Positions 22,683 through 33,250 of a stretch of 64,000 bases of DNA are shown here, one piece after another; position 1 is the stretch's first letter, and each line of letters starts with the position of its first letter. The stretch covers positions 15,507,967 to 15,571,966 of the forward strand of contig JBANSL010000004.1 in assembly GCA_037127255.1 (NCBI GenBank), given 5' to 3'. Source of the DNA: Persicaria tinctoria (lineage: Eukaryota > Streptophyta > Magnoliopsida > Caryophyllales > Polygonaceae). The notes under the pieces are model-generated. The model saw only the letters and a program-made list of their open reading frames with translations, was not told the origin of the DNA and made no database searches. The translations under genes and the position numbers were made by a program.

Positions 22683-23223
22683 TTTTTTTATTACTATACG
22701 ATTCTTAGCCCAACCGCTTCTCTAAAAATTCTTTAAAATAGAGGAAAAAAATTATCAAAATTTCTAAAAAATTTACACTTCAACTCCAACAGCTTCTTTA
22801 TTTTACAAATTTCTGCATTTATTCACATACTACATATACTTTCTATTTCAAACCAATTCAATTTTAGCTATCCTTAAACTTCATGCAAATTGTTAAATAG
22901 TTTCATACAACTAGATGAACATAAAATTTAAGTTAAAATTTTCAAAAATGTTAATAAGTTTAATTGAAATATGAAATTTAACATTTAAGATTAACATAAT
23001 TTAAAATGTACTAGTTAGTTATAAGTTTGACATTTACGTATATATAACATGAGTTTTAGTATAACTTAAAACTAACATGTTTAAAAAAATCCATATTTTC
23101 TCAAAAAAAAATTATTAATTATATATGTATGTCATGAATATATATTTATAATTATATATGTGTGTTTTCGTTTACTCTTGTATATAAAAGTGAGTGATTC
23201 ATAAGATATAAGTGAAGAAGCGT
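22683..23223. other. AT-rich spacer, no gene seen
   Basis: AT-rich DNA with no coding frame. A word resembling ca.c.gcttctct..aa recurs near 22706 and 22785, but no clear element ends are visible. Confidence 0.6.
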
Positions 23224-23320
23224 AAGTGGCGAAGCTGGGAGTGCTCGAGCACTCCTTAATTGACCGGAAAAAAAAATTAAGAATTATTTGTCTATTGTGT
23301 GCCCTAAAAGTATAGGATAA

Positions 23321-23402
<82 letters not shown>

Positions 23403-23811
23403 AAAATTTATAGGAAAAGAAAACTCTAAAAAATGGCTAAATCTCCTAATCTAATTTAAAAATGCCTAAATCGGGTGTATCTAAAGAAAATATTGTATTT
23501 ATTAATTTGGCTTCTTATTCTATCAACAATTATTCTTATATTTATTTTGATCTATCATTAATTTCCCAATTATTTCAACTAAAAATTAACATTTTCTTTT
23601 AGTATTGTCTTAAAATTAATCCTTTTCGATTTTTTATTCTATTTTTTTTTTCTATCTCAATTATTTCAATAAAAAAAAAGATACATTTAAATCATAATTT
23701 TAGTGTTTTTTCAATATATTTTTTTAAAAATCTTCCTAAACTACCTACACTTGAAGGAAAAAAAACCGAAATATTTTGAGCCCACTAGTTTTAATGTTGA
23801 CTCCACCACTG
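23224..23811. mobile_element. Possible old hAT-like MITE
   Basis: The left end agtggcgaagctgg and the right end gactccaccact, inverted, share a degenerate AGTGGYGRAGYC terminus of hAT style. The inside is AT-rich and includes a long (AT)n run. I could not see a matching 8-bp duplication, so this is tentative. Confidence 0.35.
23323..23397. repeat. (AT)n microsatellite
   Basis: About 75 bp of uninterrupted alternating A and T. Confidence 0.98.
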
Positions 23812-24325
23812 TGCGTGGGACTGGGCAATGGCCAATGGGCATGTATATAATAATGGGGTGGACCGGTGGAGGCGGCATCCCACGACACGTTGATGGTTGC
23901 CGACGTCGGTGCAAATGAATTTGAAGACCCGTCCTTACTTGTCTTCACGTTACTCCTCTGATCGATCCGATCCGGGCTCCGTTCAGTTCCAATCGGCAAT
24001 CATCCCCCACCCCAACAGCTATCAGTTTCCTTCTGCACCTACTATTTTATTTAAGTTTATTATATTTATATCCACCTTCATTAATTAATTAATTAATTCT
24101 ACATTTCTAATTCGATTGTTAATTTTATTAAAACCCAACGGTAAAAAATAAATCTCACAAAATATACGAAGGCACGGTCACGATTTTAATAGCCGCATGA
24201 ATATTTGTTGGCCGCGATTTTTATAAAACGTGAATTCTTATCGGCCACGATTACTCAAATAGTGAGATCACAAAAACCGTCCAGGATTGCAGCTCTGCAA
24301 TCGTCTATAAATACAAGCCATTAAG
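23812..24325. other. Spacer, no gene seen
   Basis: Mixed-composition DNA with a short (aatt)n run near 24081-24097. I see no open frame with homology and no element ends. Confidence 0.6.
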
Positions 24326-24457
24326 GTGCCACTCAGGGCCGGACCTGAGGCGAGGCCAAAGAGGCGCTCGCCTCGGGCCCAATGTGCATAGGGGCCCAAA
24401 CCATTATTGAAATGTAATATCTAAAATAAAGGTATAAAACTAAACACAATGTTGGCT

Positions 24458-24521
24458 TGGCTCAATTGGTTTGGACAAGGGAGTAGTGTCCCTGTGTTAC
24501 TTGCAGCCCGGGTTCGAATCC
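24458..24521 (+). promoter_or_regulatory. tRNA-like Pol III A and B boxes inside the hAT element
   Basis: The A box TGGCTCAATTGG at 24458-24469 and the B box GGTTCGAATCC at 24511-24521 both match consensus perfectly. They lie about 125 bp inside the left end, the same strand and similar distance as the pair in the unrelated-looking MITE at 4762. Confidence 0.75.
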
Positions 24522-25394
24522 CATTCGCCCCACCTTTTTTTTAAATTTCCCATCTTATGACTTATTTGAGTTGGTAATACTTATAAATTATAATTTCTTT
24601 CTCATTCCTTTATTGCCATTTTTTTTGGTTTATTGATTTGTTTTTTTTCTGTTTTCATATTTATTCTATTTTTTTTGTTTTTTTTTTATTAGGAAATAAT
24701 TCGAGACCGGACAGGCCCGGACCTCGAGAGGCCGACAAAGTCGGCAGACGGCAAGCCGTCTAAACATACAGCAAAGCAAAAGAAAATACAACATGAAAAC
24801 TTAATACAGACACCTAATACAACAAAAGAACTAAAAAAACCCGGAAAACACCAGGCCCAAAGCACACAAGCGGACACAGCAGCGAGAAGAAGGAGACCCG
24901 GCATGGAGAAGTGGATAGCGAGCGCATGGGACAACATAACTGACACGATGTGTCGCCGCCGGAAAGACGGAAAGCAGTAATCCACGTAGGGCAAAGACGA
25001 CACCTGGGGAAGTGTGGATCACACGACGTTCCCTCCACCTAGATGAAGGATCTTCGGAGACCACGAACACCACCAACACGATCACTTCGATCAACCAGGG
25101 CCGTAGAACTGCTCCTCAACCGAAACTAACCACGAATCCAACAAACAGAACTCCAAACAACCCGAGAAAGTGACACACGACCGCGAGAGAGCGCAAGAAA
25201 ATTCCGGAATTTATTTCACAAGTTATTTTATATATCCGACCCTTATTATATATAGATAAATTCCGGAATTAAATTCCGAAAATTAATTCCGGAATTTAGT
25301 TCACAAGTTTTATCAAGTGTTAAACTTATTTAAAAGCCGGGTGACATATTATATATATTTTAAATTTTTTTTTTTTAATAATTGAATTATGGGC

Positions 25395-25431
25395 TTCCCC
25401 GGGCCCAAGGACTTTCCTTGGGCCCGGGGAA
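25395..25431. repeat. Perfect 17-bp GC-rich inverted repeat with a 3-bp loop
   Basis: The left arm ttccccgggcccaagga and its exact reverse complement are separated by ctt. It sits just upstream, on the minus strand, of the internal poly(A) of the retroposon, so the RNA would form a strong 3'-end stem-loop. Confidence 0.95.
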
Positions 25432-26082
25432 TTGAAGCACACCAACGGCAAAAGCCGATGAACCAACGAAGGAGGAAAGCCGCCAGAAAGTAAGATTCGT
25501 TGTGGGAAGCCGGACAGACCAACAGCAAAGGCCAGCGTAGGTACCGAGCCACCCAAGCGGAGGGGGCCAAAGATACACCGGCAATCAAGAAGCGATAGGC
25601 CGAGGGAGGGCTCAAGCACCAGGGAGGCACGAGAGGTTGCAAACGGCGGCTCGAAAGCCACATCCAGACGCCCTTGGCGGTGAGAAGGAAAGGGCGAGTG
25701 CCACCCAACAACACCGAGGGGACAAGCACCAATCCAACACCACCGAAGGGACAACACCACTTGAGGCCGACGAGAACGGGCGGATCGAAAGGGTGAGGAG
25801 ACGCACAAACCAGATCGGGCGAATCGAGGGAAGGATTGCACAAACAAAATCAAACGTCTGCAACAATGGTGAGGAGACGCTAGGGAACGAAATCCCCAAA
25901 CCGATTTCGGAAGGAACGAACCTAGAATCGGAAGAAAAGGACTCATGTTTGTCCGATTGCGATTTGTAACCGGTAGTCCACCGGATCTAAGATTGTGACA
26001 GAGCCATACTGAATCGATGTCGGCTGGCGGCCGAGTTGAGTGGCCGAAGCCAGGGTAAGGTGTGGCTGAAGCCGTGATTGCT

Positions 26083-26142
26083 CTCCGAAGAGAGATTTGG
26101 GCTCTCCGAGGAGAGATTTGGGCTCTCCGAAGAGAGATTTAA
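26083..26142. repeat. Three 21-bp tandem repeats in the retroposon 5' part
   Basis: The phrase ctccga.gagagatttggg is repeated three times head to tail with one or two changes. Confidence 0.9.
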
Positions 26143-26934
26143 CCGAGGGTGTTGTTCGGGTTCACCAGACCATCACCATGGGAGGAAGAGGGAGTTTTCT
26201 CCAGCAGCAGGAAGAGACTACAGTTGTTGGCGGCGCAAGCCATTGCTAACGGCGGAAGGTGAAGGAGAAAGAATTAGGGGTTTTTCATTTTGAGAGCGTT
26301 TTTCTATTGTCTTCCCTTTAGATTACACAAATGATGAGTGTTAACATATATTTATTCTATTTATAAAATAAAAATAATTGGTTAATCCCTAAAAATTTAA
26401 AGGAAAAATTATTATTTTTCATAGGTAATTAATTCTATTATTGATTATTGATAATTTAAATATAGATAAAAAAATTGATATATTCATGCTTTTTAACTAA
26501 ATAGATACAGTGACCTATAGAGAAAAAAAATAAAAATTATATGCAAATCCAGGCAACCCAAAATTATAATTCTGAATCTGTGCCTGGTAATTACTTGTGT
26601 GTTTGGATTTTGAAACTGTGATAATTTAGTTTCTTATACAATATAGTACACATTAGTATGTTAGTATTAGATGATATATTTGATCGATCAACAATTTTTT
26701 TTTAACTATAGTAGAGGGCCCAACATTTATAATTCGCCTCGGACATTACAAATCTCAGGTCCGGCCCTGGTGCCACTACTAGAATTCTGCTATTTAACAT
26801 CGGCTCATTAACATCAGTCAGAAAAACCTGTCATGTTAAACAGTTTTTTAACATCGGTTTATAAATTTGCGATGTAAATAAAAGTATAGATATCATCCTA
26901 TTTATTTGACCGATGTTAAATATGTGTTTTAAAA

Positions 26935-27789
26935 AAATTTAGAAGGCGCGGAACTAAACTTAAATTCATTTAAACACCCGCTCAAACGAATATCTGTGTC
27001 ATTTTGGAAGGGCGCTTCTTTATTCATTCTTCATTTCTCATTTGCAAAACTGACCCTCGCTCCACCTCCTCCTCCCGCCGCAAATCCACCTCCTCCTCGC
27101 CGGCGAGTCACTCCACCTCCTCCTCCCGCCACCTCCCTTCGCAACTCCGCCCAGATCCATTCTTCCTTCTCAGATCTAAACCTATACATGCCAGATTTAG
27201 GGTTTACCTTTCTTTTTAGCTCTTCGCTCCGTCACATTCACTTGTCGGCGTCCTCCTCTTCTGGCTTGCCTCCCTTCGTCGTGAAATTCAAAGCACTATT
27301 CCGACTTGTTCCCTTACCACCCTCTGATTCCGATTCTAAACCTACGCTCTAAAAATCCTGAAGTCCGACCCGACTTGAGGTATTGAATCATTCTCCGGTT
27401 GTTCAATTTAGTTTGCATTTTTTCTATTCTGTTTTATCCTTTTTTTTTCCCCTGGTGATGCAATCGGAATTTGTGGTTTGTATCTGTTCCGTTTCATTGT
27501 TGACTGATTTTTTTATTGGTTGTCGAATGTCTGATTTCGTACCCTTGTCACTTGTATCTTTAGGGAGAATTGATGAAGCAATGCGAGCCTATTAAGGGTG
27601 TCTAGTTTATATTTGTAACCCATTTCCTTTTTTCGCTTGATTTGTTGTTTCTGGACTCTGGTCACATAACATATTCTGTTTTTGGGTACTCCAATTCATT
27701 ATATATTGACTAAACAGTTCATTATAGAAATCGCTCTTTTTTTTGTGCATAACTTGAGTTTCTAATGGTTAGTGCTTGTGTATTTATAG
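26935..27789 (+). other. Captured non-coding or 5'-region DNA inside the CACTA element
   Basis: A C/T-rich stretch with many cctcc words (27050-27140) looks like a plant 5' untranslated region, followed by intron-like T-rich DNA. An open frame at 26996-27352 is proline-rich and matches nothing I know. It could be the leader of the captured ubiquitin-ligase gene or of another gene. Confidence 0.4.
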
Positions 27790-28814
27790 ACAGATAAAGA
27801 GCAGTTTCACTGCGAAGATTGTGGAATTTGCAGGTTCGTTAACAATTTAGATGGATCTTCTAGTATGCTATCTTGGCGCAATTGATTTTCTAAGAATTGA
27901 TTTTGGCAATGAATGTTTAACCAGGGTTGGTGGCCGTGTGAATTTCTTCCACTGTAAGAAGTGCGGTATGTCCTCTTCCTATTTGATTCAGTATATATGC
28001 TTGTAGAAGCTTGTCATTTAGATGGATCAAGTTGTTAAGTCTGTGTACTTATTTGTCTTTAAAAATGACATCAAGGCAGTCTTAACTGTGGCAATGGATA
28101 GTCTAGTAGGATTCTTATTACCAAATCACATGCCTTCTTTGAATGTGAAGGCAAGGTAGTTTGACGGTTCTTCAATCTTCTTACACGATGAAAATATTTG
28201 GACCACATGGGTAATACACAAGTAGAAACCTTTTGTTCAGTCGTTTCAGAGACTAGATTATTCACAATATGACTAGTAGATCCACACCTTCTACTCCATA
28301 GAAGTTTGCTATTGTTCCATGGTATCTTTTTGCCTGTCTGTATGAACATTATTCCAGAAATATTGTATCATTTCAGCTGTTCGCTATCTGCGCTGTAGGA
28401 TCTTGCTATTCTGTGCTTCTGCGTGATAATCATTCTTGTGTGGAGAATTCCATGCACCATCATTGTCCCATATGCTATAAGGTGTGTATTATCTATGCTT
28501 TGGTTTCGGCATTTCTTTCACAAATTTCTGATACAAGTATATTGCATTATTTTTCCAGTTTCTGTTTGACTCGTTAAAGGAGACGGCTATCATGAAATGT
28601 GGGCACACGATACATTCTGAATGCTGCTATGAGATGATAAAGCGTGAGAAGTAAGCATGGATACAACAATAGTGGAAGAAATTAAATTTCCATTCGTTAA
28701 ATTGCAGAACTGCAGTTTTGAAAACTTCGTTATTACAGTCGCAGATATTGTTGCCCCATATGCTCCAAATCCGTTCTTGATATGTCTAAGGCGTGGAAGA
28801 GGATAGATGAAGAG
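27790..28814 (+). pseudogene. Captured fragment of a CHY zinc-finger/RING ubiquitin ligase (RZPF34/MIEL1-like)
   Basis: Five exons with proper gt..ag borders join in one open frame: 27790-27833, 27925-27965, 28399-28481, 28559-28650 and 28739-28814. They encode part of a CHY/CTCHY zinc region (KEQFHCEDCGICR, NFFHCKKCGSCYS), then a RING finger ([35 protein letters not shown]) ending KAWKRIDEE. This order is that of plant RING/CHY E3 ligases such as MIEL1, which tag substrates with ubiquitin. The N-terminal CHY part and the C-terminal zinc ribbon are missing. The introns are kept, so the capture was at DNA level. The frame is undamaged, which suggests recent capture or some constraint. It lies inside the CACTA element, so it is not the host locus. 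Confidence 0.8.
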
Positions 28815-30020
28815 GTATCCTTCCTTACTTGATGCTTATATTCACGTTATGATATACCTACCTTATTGCTTAATATTCATAGAATTCAGATGGCACTCAT
28901 AGCACTTAATGATATACCTACCTTATTGCTTAATATTCACGTTATGAAATTTTATCAATCACTTAATGATATACCTATCTTCTTCTTTCTCTCCATTTGC
29001 ATTTGTTCCATCTTCCATGTGAAAGGTTGTTTTTCTGAAAATCACAACGGGAAAGAAAGGAGTTCATGTGAATGGAAAACAAGAGTTATTTTTTCAGGAA
29101 AACTCATGTGAAGGTTCGTCCTTGTTGCTTCTCTTTATTTGCAGATTGGCACACATACTTTTGGATAGTATTTATTCCTTTCATTGTAAGGGGCTATTAT
29201 AATTTTTAAACTTCATATGGACTAGAGAATGACAAGCGGTCCTAATTACAACTGTTGCCTATAAATCGTATATATATTTGTTTTGATCAATTATTGCTTT
29301 TGTTATCGACTTTGTTGTTTCTCTCCACAGCTCTTAACAAGGATGCTGATCAAGATCGACTTCAACAAATTAAAGACTCTACAAATTAAAGACTTTATTG
29401 TTCTTTATGAGGTTTGAATGACCATTCTTTGGGAGTTGATGTTATTTTGAAAGATTACACTTGAACTTGGATATTATATGCTCATACTGGACGGATCGTA
29501 AGCTTTATGCTAGTAATTTCATTTTTGTTTAATCCTTGCAATCGATATACGTTTTCCCCTGCCTTTGCTGATTGGAATGATTGAGTAGACCTGCAACTCA
29601 TTTAGAATATGAGATATTAGTATTGCTACTCAATTAATACTTAATTCTGCACATGTTGATACCATAATCTTCAAAGGTTGTCTTATCTAGTGTATGCTTT
29701 TGTGAGACTTGCTCTGTATTTTTTTAATTGTCTGCCTTTTTTTGTTATTTCATTGGATATAATTTTAGTCTGTATTGGTTTTATTAAATTTGTTCTAGTT
29801 CAGTCCCTGTTTGTGAGTTTCTTCCCTATTCTATTTTTCTCGGGCTTGAGGGGCTTTATCTGAATTTATCTTCTAACCAGTACAAAGTATCATTTTAAAG
29901 ACTTCAACAAATAAATTCTCTTCCTTTTTTATCTGATCGATTCAAGAGACGAACTCTTTGTGCTACCATCATATCAGATTTTGAATTACAAGTTAAGGAA
30001 CATCCAGTTTTTTGAGAAAC
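28815..30020. other. CACTA interior, no recognisable gene
   Basis: AT-rich and intron-like. A segment of about 59 bp containing gatatacctaccttattgc is tandemly repeated at 28851-28970. The rest shows no coding match. Confidence 0.55.
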
Positions 30021-30025
30021 TTTCA

Positions 30026-30744
30026 TGATGAAGCCCGAATGATCGATCGACCAAGGCTCGAGCTTTCGAACACTCTTTTTGTGGGACTAATTTTTGTGGT
30101 TTATGGAAACTGGAAAAAAGGGATATGTGGAGCAAGATTCGCAGGCCTCTCACCCTTGAATCTCCTACACTCGATCTCAATCCTCTCGGAATCGCACTCC
30201 GAGGATCTCGACCCTTTGACACCTTCGCCTCTCACTAGGGTGTCACCCTCGGCCTCTCACCAAAGGGTTCGCTCTTAGCCTCTCACCAAGAACTCGATCC
30301 TTAACCCGGAATCATAGGAAGCTATTTAGTGGCTTAACCTTTAACTCAACTAAACTTGACTTGATTTAAAATGAAAGTTTTACAAGCAATATATAGGATG
30401 AAAATATAACCCCCCAAGCATCTATAATCGATGTGGGATCGATCTATTTGATGGAAATAAAACATGGAAAAAAACGTCCAGATTGGAGCTGCTGGAAAGA
30501 ACGTCAAATTCAAGCATCTTCGAGGCTGATTTAGGATAAGTATTCTTCATAGAAGTTGTAGCCACTTAAAATAGCTTTCCAGCAAGTGCTTATTGGCTTC
30601 AATCGGAATTTTATGCAGCCCGAAAGAGCCAAAATACCACGGTGTCGCCATGCTGTTTTCTCAAACAAGGGTTGATGTTCGTCCCCGACAACATAGCTTT
30701 CTAAGATAAAGGATTCAAGCTCATTGACGACTAGGATCACATCA
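30026..30744 (-). repeat. 3' LTR of the compact LTR element
   Basis: 719 bp, TGATG..CATCA, preceded on the minus strand by the purine tract. It encodes the last 71 residues of the internal frame. Confidence 0.95.
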
Positions 30745-31427
30745 TCCTCCTCTCCTTGAAAAGGATTCGTCCTCGAATCCGTGATGGAAACAAGCGACTC
30801 CTTCGGACATGTTTCTTCTTCCTTGAGCGGATCTTGAATCCCCTCTCCTTCTTGAATCGTGAAAGGCAAGCAAGACGGAATGAATGGGGTCGCATCAGAC
30901 CACTTAGTTGACATTGAATTCAGAAAGGTAGGTACCTCGACTGACGTCCGTTTCTCCTTCATGGAAAGCGCAACATTAGGAAGTTGGATGATGTCCTCGT
31001 CTTTCTTAAGCTCAGGCATGTCCTGTGTAGTTTCAATCGGAACATCCTTGGACTTGCCTTCCTTGATCCCAAGTATCACACCCATGGCCATAGAGGATGT
31101 CGTCGTTGAAGAGGGAGGGTGTGGTGTGGTGGGCTTTGATAGCTTCGACCCCAATGAGATGACGACTTTTCGCATTTCTTGTACTTGTTGCATTGAGTCT
31201 TCTGCGAGCTTGCGGATCTCTTGCCAAGGTGGTTCAACCTTCTTCTTTCGCCGAGCCTCATCCTCTCGAGCCCTTTTCTTTCGATATCTCCTCCGGAGCT
31301 CTTGATCAACTACATCATATGTAGCACCATCCATGTCGCTCCAACGAAGATACCCATCATCATAGGCTCGAATGGCCCATCGGATGTACTCTTCGGACAA
31401 AGGCTTGAACCTCGTCTTCTTGAACAT
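30531..31427 (-). CDS. Unknown 298-residue protein of the compact LTR element
   Basis: I place the start at MFKKTRFKPLSEEYIRWAIR (31427) because upstream codons lie across the primer binding site and 5' LTR, although the frame is open back to 31694. The protein has a basic helix-rich segment (RRRYRKKRAREDEARRKKK, near residues 40-60), a possible coiled coil (LAEDSMQQVQEMRKVV), a serine/threonine/proline linker and an acidic tail (FQGEEDDVILVVNELESF). The tail runs into the 3' LTR. No CCHC knuckle, protease or polymerase motif is present. It sits where gag would be and may be a diverged gag or a packaging protein; I do not recognise it. Confidence 0.6.
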   Translation of the reverse strand: MFKKTRFKPLSEEYIRWAIRAYDDGYLRWSDMDGATYDVVDQELRRRYRKKRAREDEARRKKKVEPPWQEIRKLAEDSMQQVQEMRKVVISLGSKLSKPTTPHPPSSTTTSSMAMGVILGIKEGKSKDVPIETTQDMPELKKDEDIIQLPNVALSMKEKRTSVEVPTFLNSMSTKWSDATPFIPSCLPFTIQEGEGIQDPLKEEETCPKESLVSITDSRTNPFQGEEDDVILVVNELESFILESYVVGDEHQPLFEKTAWRHRGILALSGCIKFRLKPISTCWKAILSGYNFYEEYLS

Positions 31428-31483
31428 TTTGACTAAGAAGAAACAACTCGGATATCGAAAGCTCGATGAACTCGAGTCGATTA

Positions 31484-31495
31484 GCTCTGATACCA
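31484..31495 (-). other. Primer binding site of the compact LTR element
   Basis: gctctgatacca on the plus strand is the complement of the initiator tRNA-Met 3' end, 2 bp from the LTR. Confidence 0.9.
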
Positions 31496-31497
31496 CT

Positions 31498-32216
31498 TGA
31501 TGAAGCCCGAAGGATCGATCGACCAAGGCTCGAGCTTTCGAACACTCTTTTTGTGGGACTAATTTTTGTGGTTTATGGAAACTGGAAAAAAGGGATATGT
31601 GGAGCAAGATTCGCAAGCCTCTCACCCTTGAATCTCCTACACTCGATCTCAATCCTCTCGGAATCGCACTCCGAGGATCTCGACCCTTTGACACCTTCGC
31701 CTCTCACTAGGGTGTCACCCTCGGCCTCTCACCAAAGGGTTCGCTCTTAGCCTCTCACCAAGAACTCGATCCTTAACCCGGAATCATAGGAAGCTATTTA
31801 GTGGCTTAACCTTTAACTCAACTAAACTTGACTTGATTTAAAATGAAAGTTTTACAAGCAATATATAGGATGAAAATATAACCCCCCAAGCATCTATAAT
31901 CGATGTGGGATCGATCTATTTGATGGAAATAAAACATGGAAAAAAACGTCCAGATTGGAGCTGCTGGAAAGAACGTCAAATTCAAGCATCTTCGAGGCTG
32001 ATTTAGGATAAGTATTCTTCATAGAAGTTGTAGCCACTTAAAATAGCTTTCCAGCAAGTGCTTATTGGCTTCAATCGGAATTTTATGCAGCCCGAAAGAG
32101 CCAAAATACCACGGTGTCGCCATGCTGTTTTCTCAAACAAGGGTTGATGTTCGTCCCCGACAACATAGCTTTCTAAGATAAAGGATTCAAGCTCATTGAC
32201 GACTAGGATCACATCA
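31498..32216 (-). repeat. 5' LTR of the compact LTR element
   Basis: 719 bp, same length as its partner and more than 99.5 percent identical by direct comparison. Confidence 0.95.
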
Positions 32217-32254
32217 TTTCATTATATATGCCAACATGGACCTTAGCCAGGTGG

Positions 32255-32730
32255 AATGGAAGGATTTCAGTTGGACCAAGCTTAGATATAGTCAGCTTGT
32301 TAGCAGAAAGAGTTGATGCCGTTACATTGGAAATTTGTACTGTCCTTTTGCCACTTCTTGCTGGGCTTCTCGAAAGTGGCATGGGCAGGTTTATTGCATT
32401 ATTATCTTCTCATCTTTTCTTTTCTTTTTTTGATAATCTAGCCCCCTTCACTTGCTATGATTAGATTCAAGACCATTTCTTTAGCCTTCTTCTCTATTAC
32501 AGGAATTTAGAAGTTTCATTGAAAATGCTGGTAAAGCTTGTGAGAGTATTTGGTTCAGTTATCTTTGAGCCATCTATTTATTTTACACTTTCTAACTATT
32601 GAACTTTCTTTCTCACTTGAACTTATATAATGCCAACACTCTAGGGTGGATCGATGCAACCTCTGCTTTGTTAAACTGGAAGGAGCAAAACGCTGTCTGC
32701 CATACCCCCTGATTTTTCTGATGGAGAGAT
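32255..32730 (+). pseudogene. Captured fragment of a katanin p80 (KTN80-like) gene, C-terminal domain
   Basis: Three exon-like pieces with gt..ag style borders match the conserved C-terminal domain of katanin p80: about 32262-32388 (IVSLLAERVDAVTLEICTVL, then LLPLLAGLLESGM), 32503-32566 (NLEVSLKMLVKLVRVFGSVI) and about 32645-32700 (VDRCNLCFVKLEGAKRCLP). In the real protein these stretches are consecutive and bind the p60 AAA subunit that severs microtubules. Here the WD40 part is absent, the second piece lacks a good donor, and the third ends in TGA soon after CLP. It lies inside the CACTA element to the right of the LTR insertion. The identification is from family memory; a database search would settle it. 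Confidence 0.6.
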
Positions 32731-33250
32731 GAAGGACGAGCTGTTGTTCTCTTTGGTGAGTTCTTACTGTTTTGTTTCATTTATTTCTATCTGTTTTCTT
32801 TTCTTATACTATTTTCAAAGTTCTATTGTGTGACAAGGACCAACACTACCGTGTTATTATGAAATTTTAGTTTAGTTGGTCTTGAAATGCATACCTTCTA
32901 CCTCCTTGTTAGAGAGTCCATAAGTTGTTAAGTTCTGCAACCTTGACACTTTATGCGTTTTGTTGGTGTGTATGGAGTATTTGTTGTAAAATTTGAATGA
33001 AATACCTATGTACATCTCTTTAGTTTCCCACCTTGTTACGTCTTTTTTTGCTTTTCTTATTTATTTATAAATGATAACCTAGCTTTCGACAAATAGATTG
33101 AGCAAGTGTTTTGTGAAGATGATTTCTAGTAGTGTTAGTGTAATTTATTGCAGTTTGGTTCTATTACTAACATCTTATTGTTGGATGAGGTGGCACTTGG
33201 TTTCACATGCTCTTTTTGCTATTATGTACGTACATTCTATCTAATTTAAA

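Larger units (their letters stand above)
24672..26347 (-). mobile_element. Poly(A) retroposon of unknown family nested in the hAT element
   Basis: A T-rich run at 24671-24689 marks a poly(A) tail on the minus strand. The 15-mer atatttattctattt flanks the insert at 24657-24671 and 26348-26362, the mark of LINE-driven integration. The tail joins the body as ..CCTAATA(n), much like the full LINE (CCTAATCA(n)) and the truncated LINE at 42600. No reverse transcriptase is present. A GC-rich minus-strand frame of 206 codons (25326-25946) is open but several other frames are open too, so it may not code. A second internal poly(T) at 25367-25378 suggests a composite of two units. Confidence 0.75.
24334..26769. 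mobile_element. hAT-type element with nested retroposon, TSD gtgccact
   Basis: It starts cagggccggacctgag and ends ctcaggtccggccctg, perfect 16-bp terminal inverted repeats. The 8-bp gtgccact flanks it at 24326-24333 and 26770-26777. No transposase is seen. About 1.68 kb of its length is a later retroposon insertion, so the original was about 0.75 kb. The right duplication overlaps the first four bases of the neighbouring CACTA element, which shows that this hAT jumped into a pre-existing CACTA end. Confidence 0.95.
30026..32216 (-). mobile_element. Compact non-autonomous LTR retrotransposon, complete, TSD tttca
   Basis: Two 719-bp LTRs (30026-30744 and 31498-32216) differ at only two positions, at 30040 and the matching 31512, and at 30140 and its partner. 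The 5-bp tttca flanks the element at 30021-30025 and 32217-32221. LTRs begin TGATG and end CATCA. On the minus strand a tRNA-Met primer site (31484-31495) follows the 5' LTR and a purine tract, GGAGAGGAGGA, precedes the 3' LTR (30745-30755). The 753-bp inside has one frame and no pol genes. It is longer than a classic TRIM and lacks a recognisable gag, so its helper is unknown. Confidence 0.95.

Noticed and set aside
25326..25946. 206-codon minus-strand frame as a host gene
   Set aside because: It lies inside a poly(A) retroposon and several overlapping frames on both strands are open in the same GC-rich stretch, so openness is weak evidence.
26996..27352. Proline-rich 118-residue gene
   Set aside because: Composition follows a C/T-rich leader; no homology or start context supports it.
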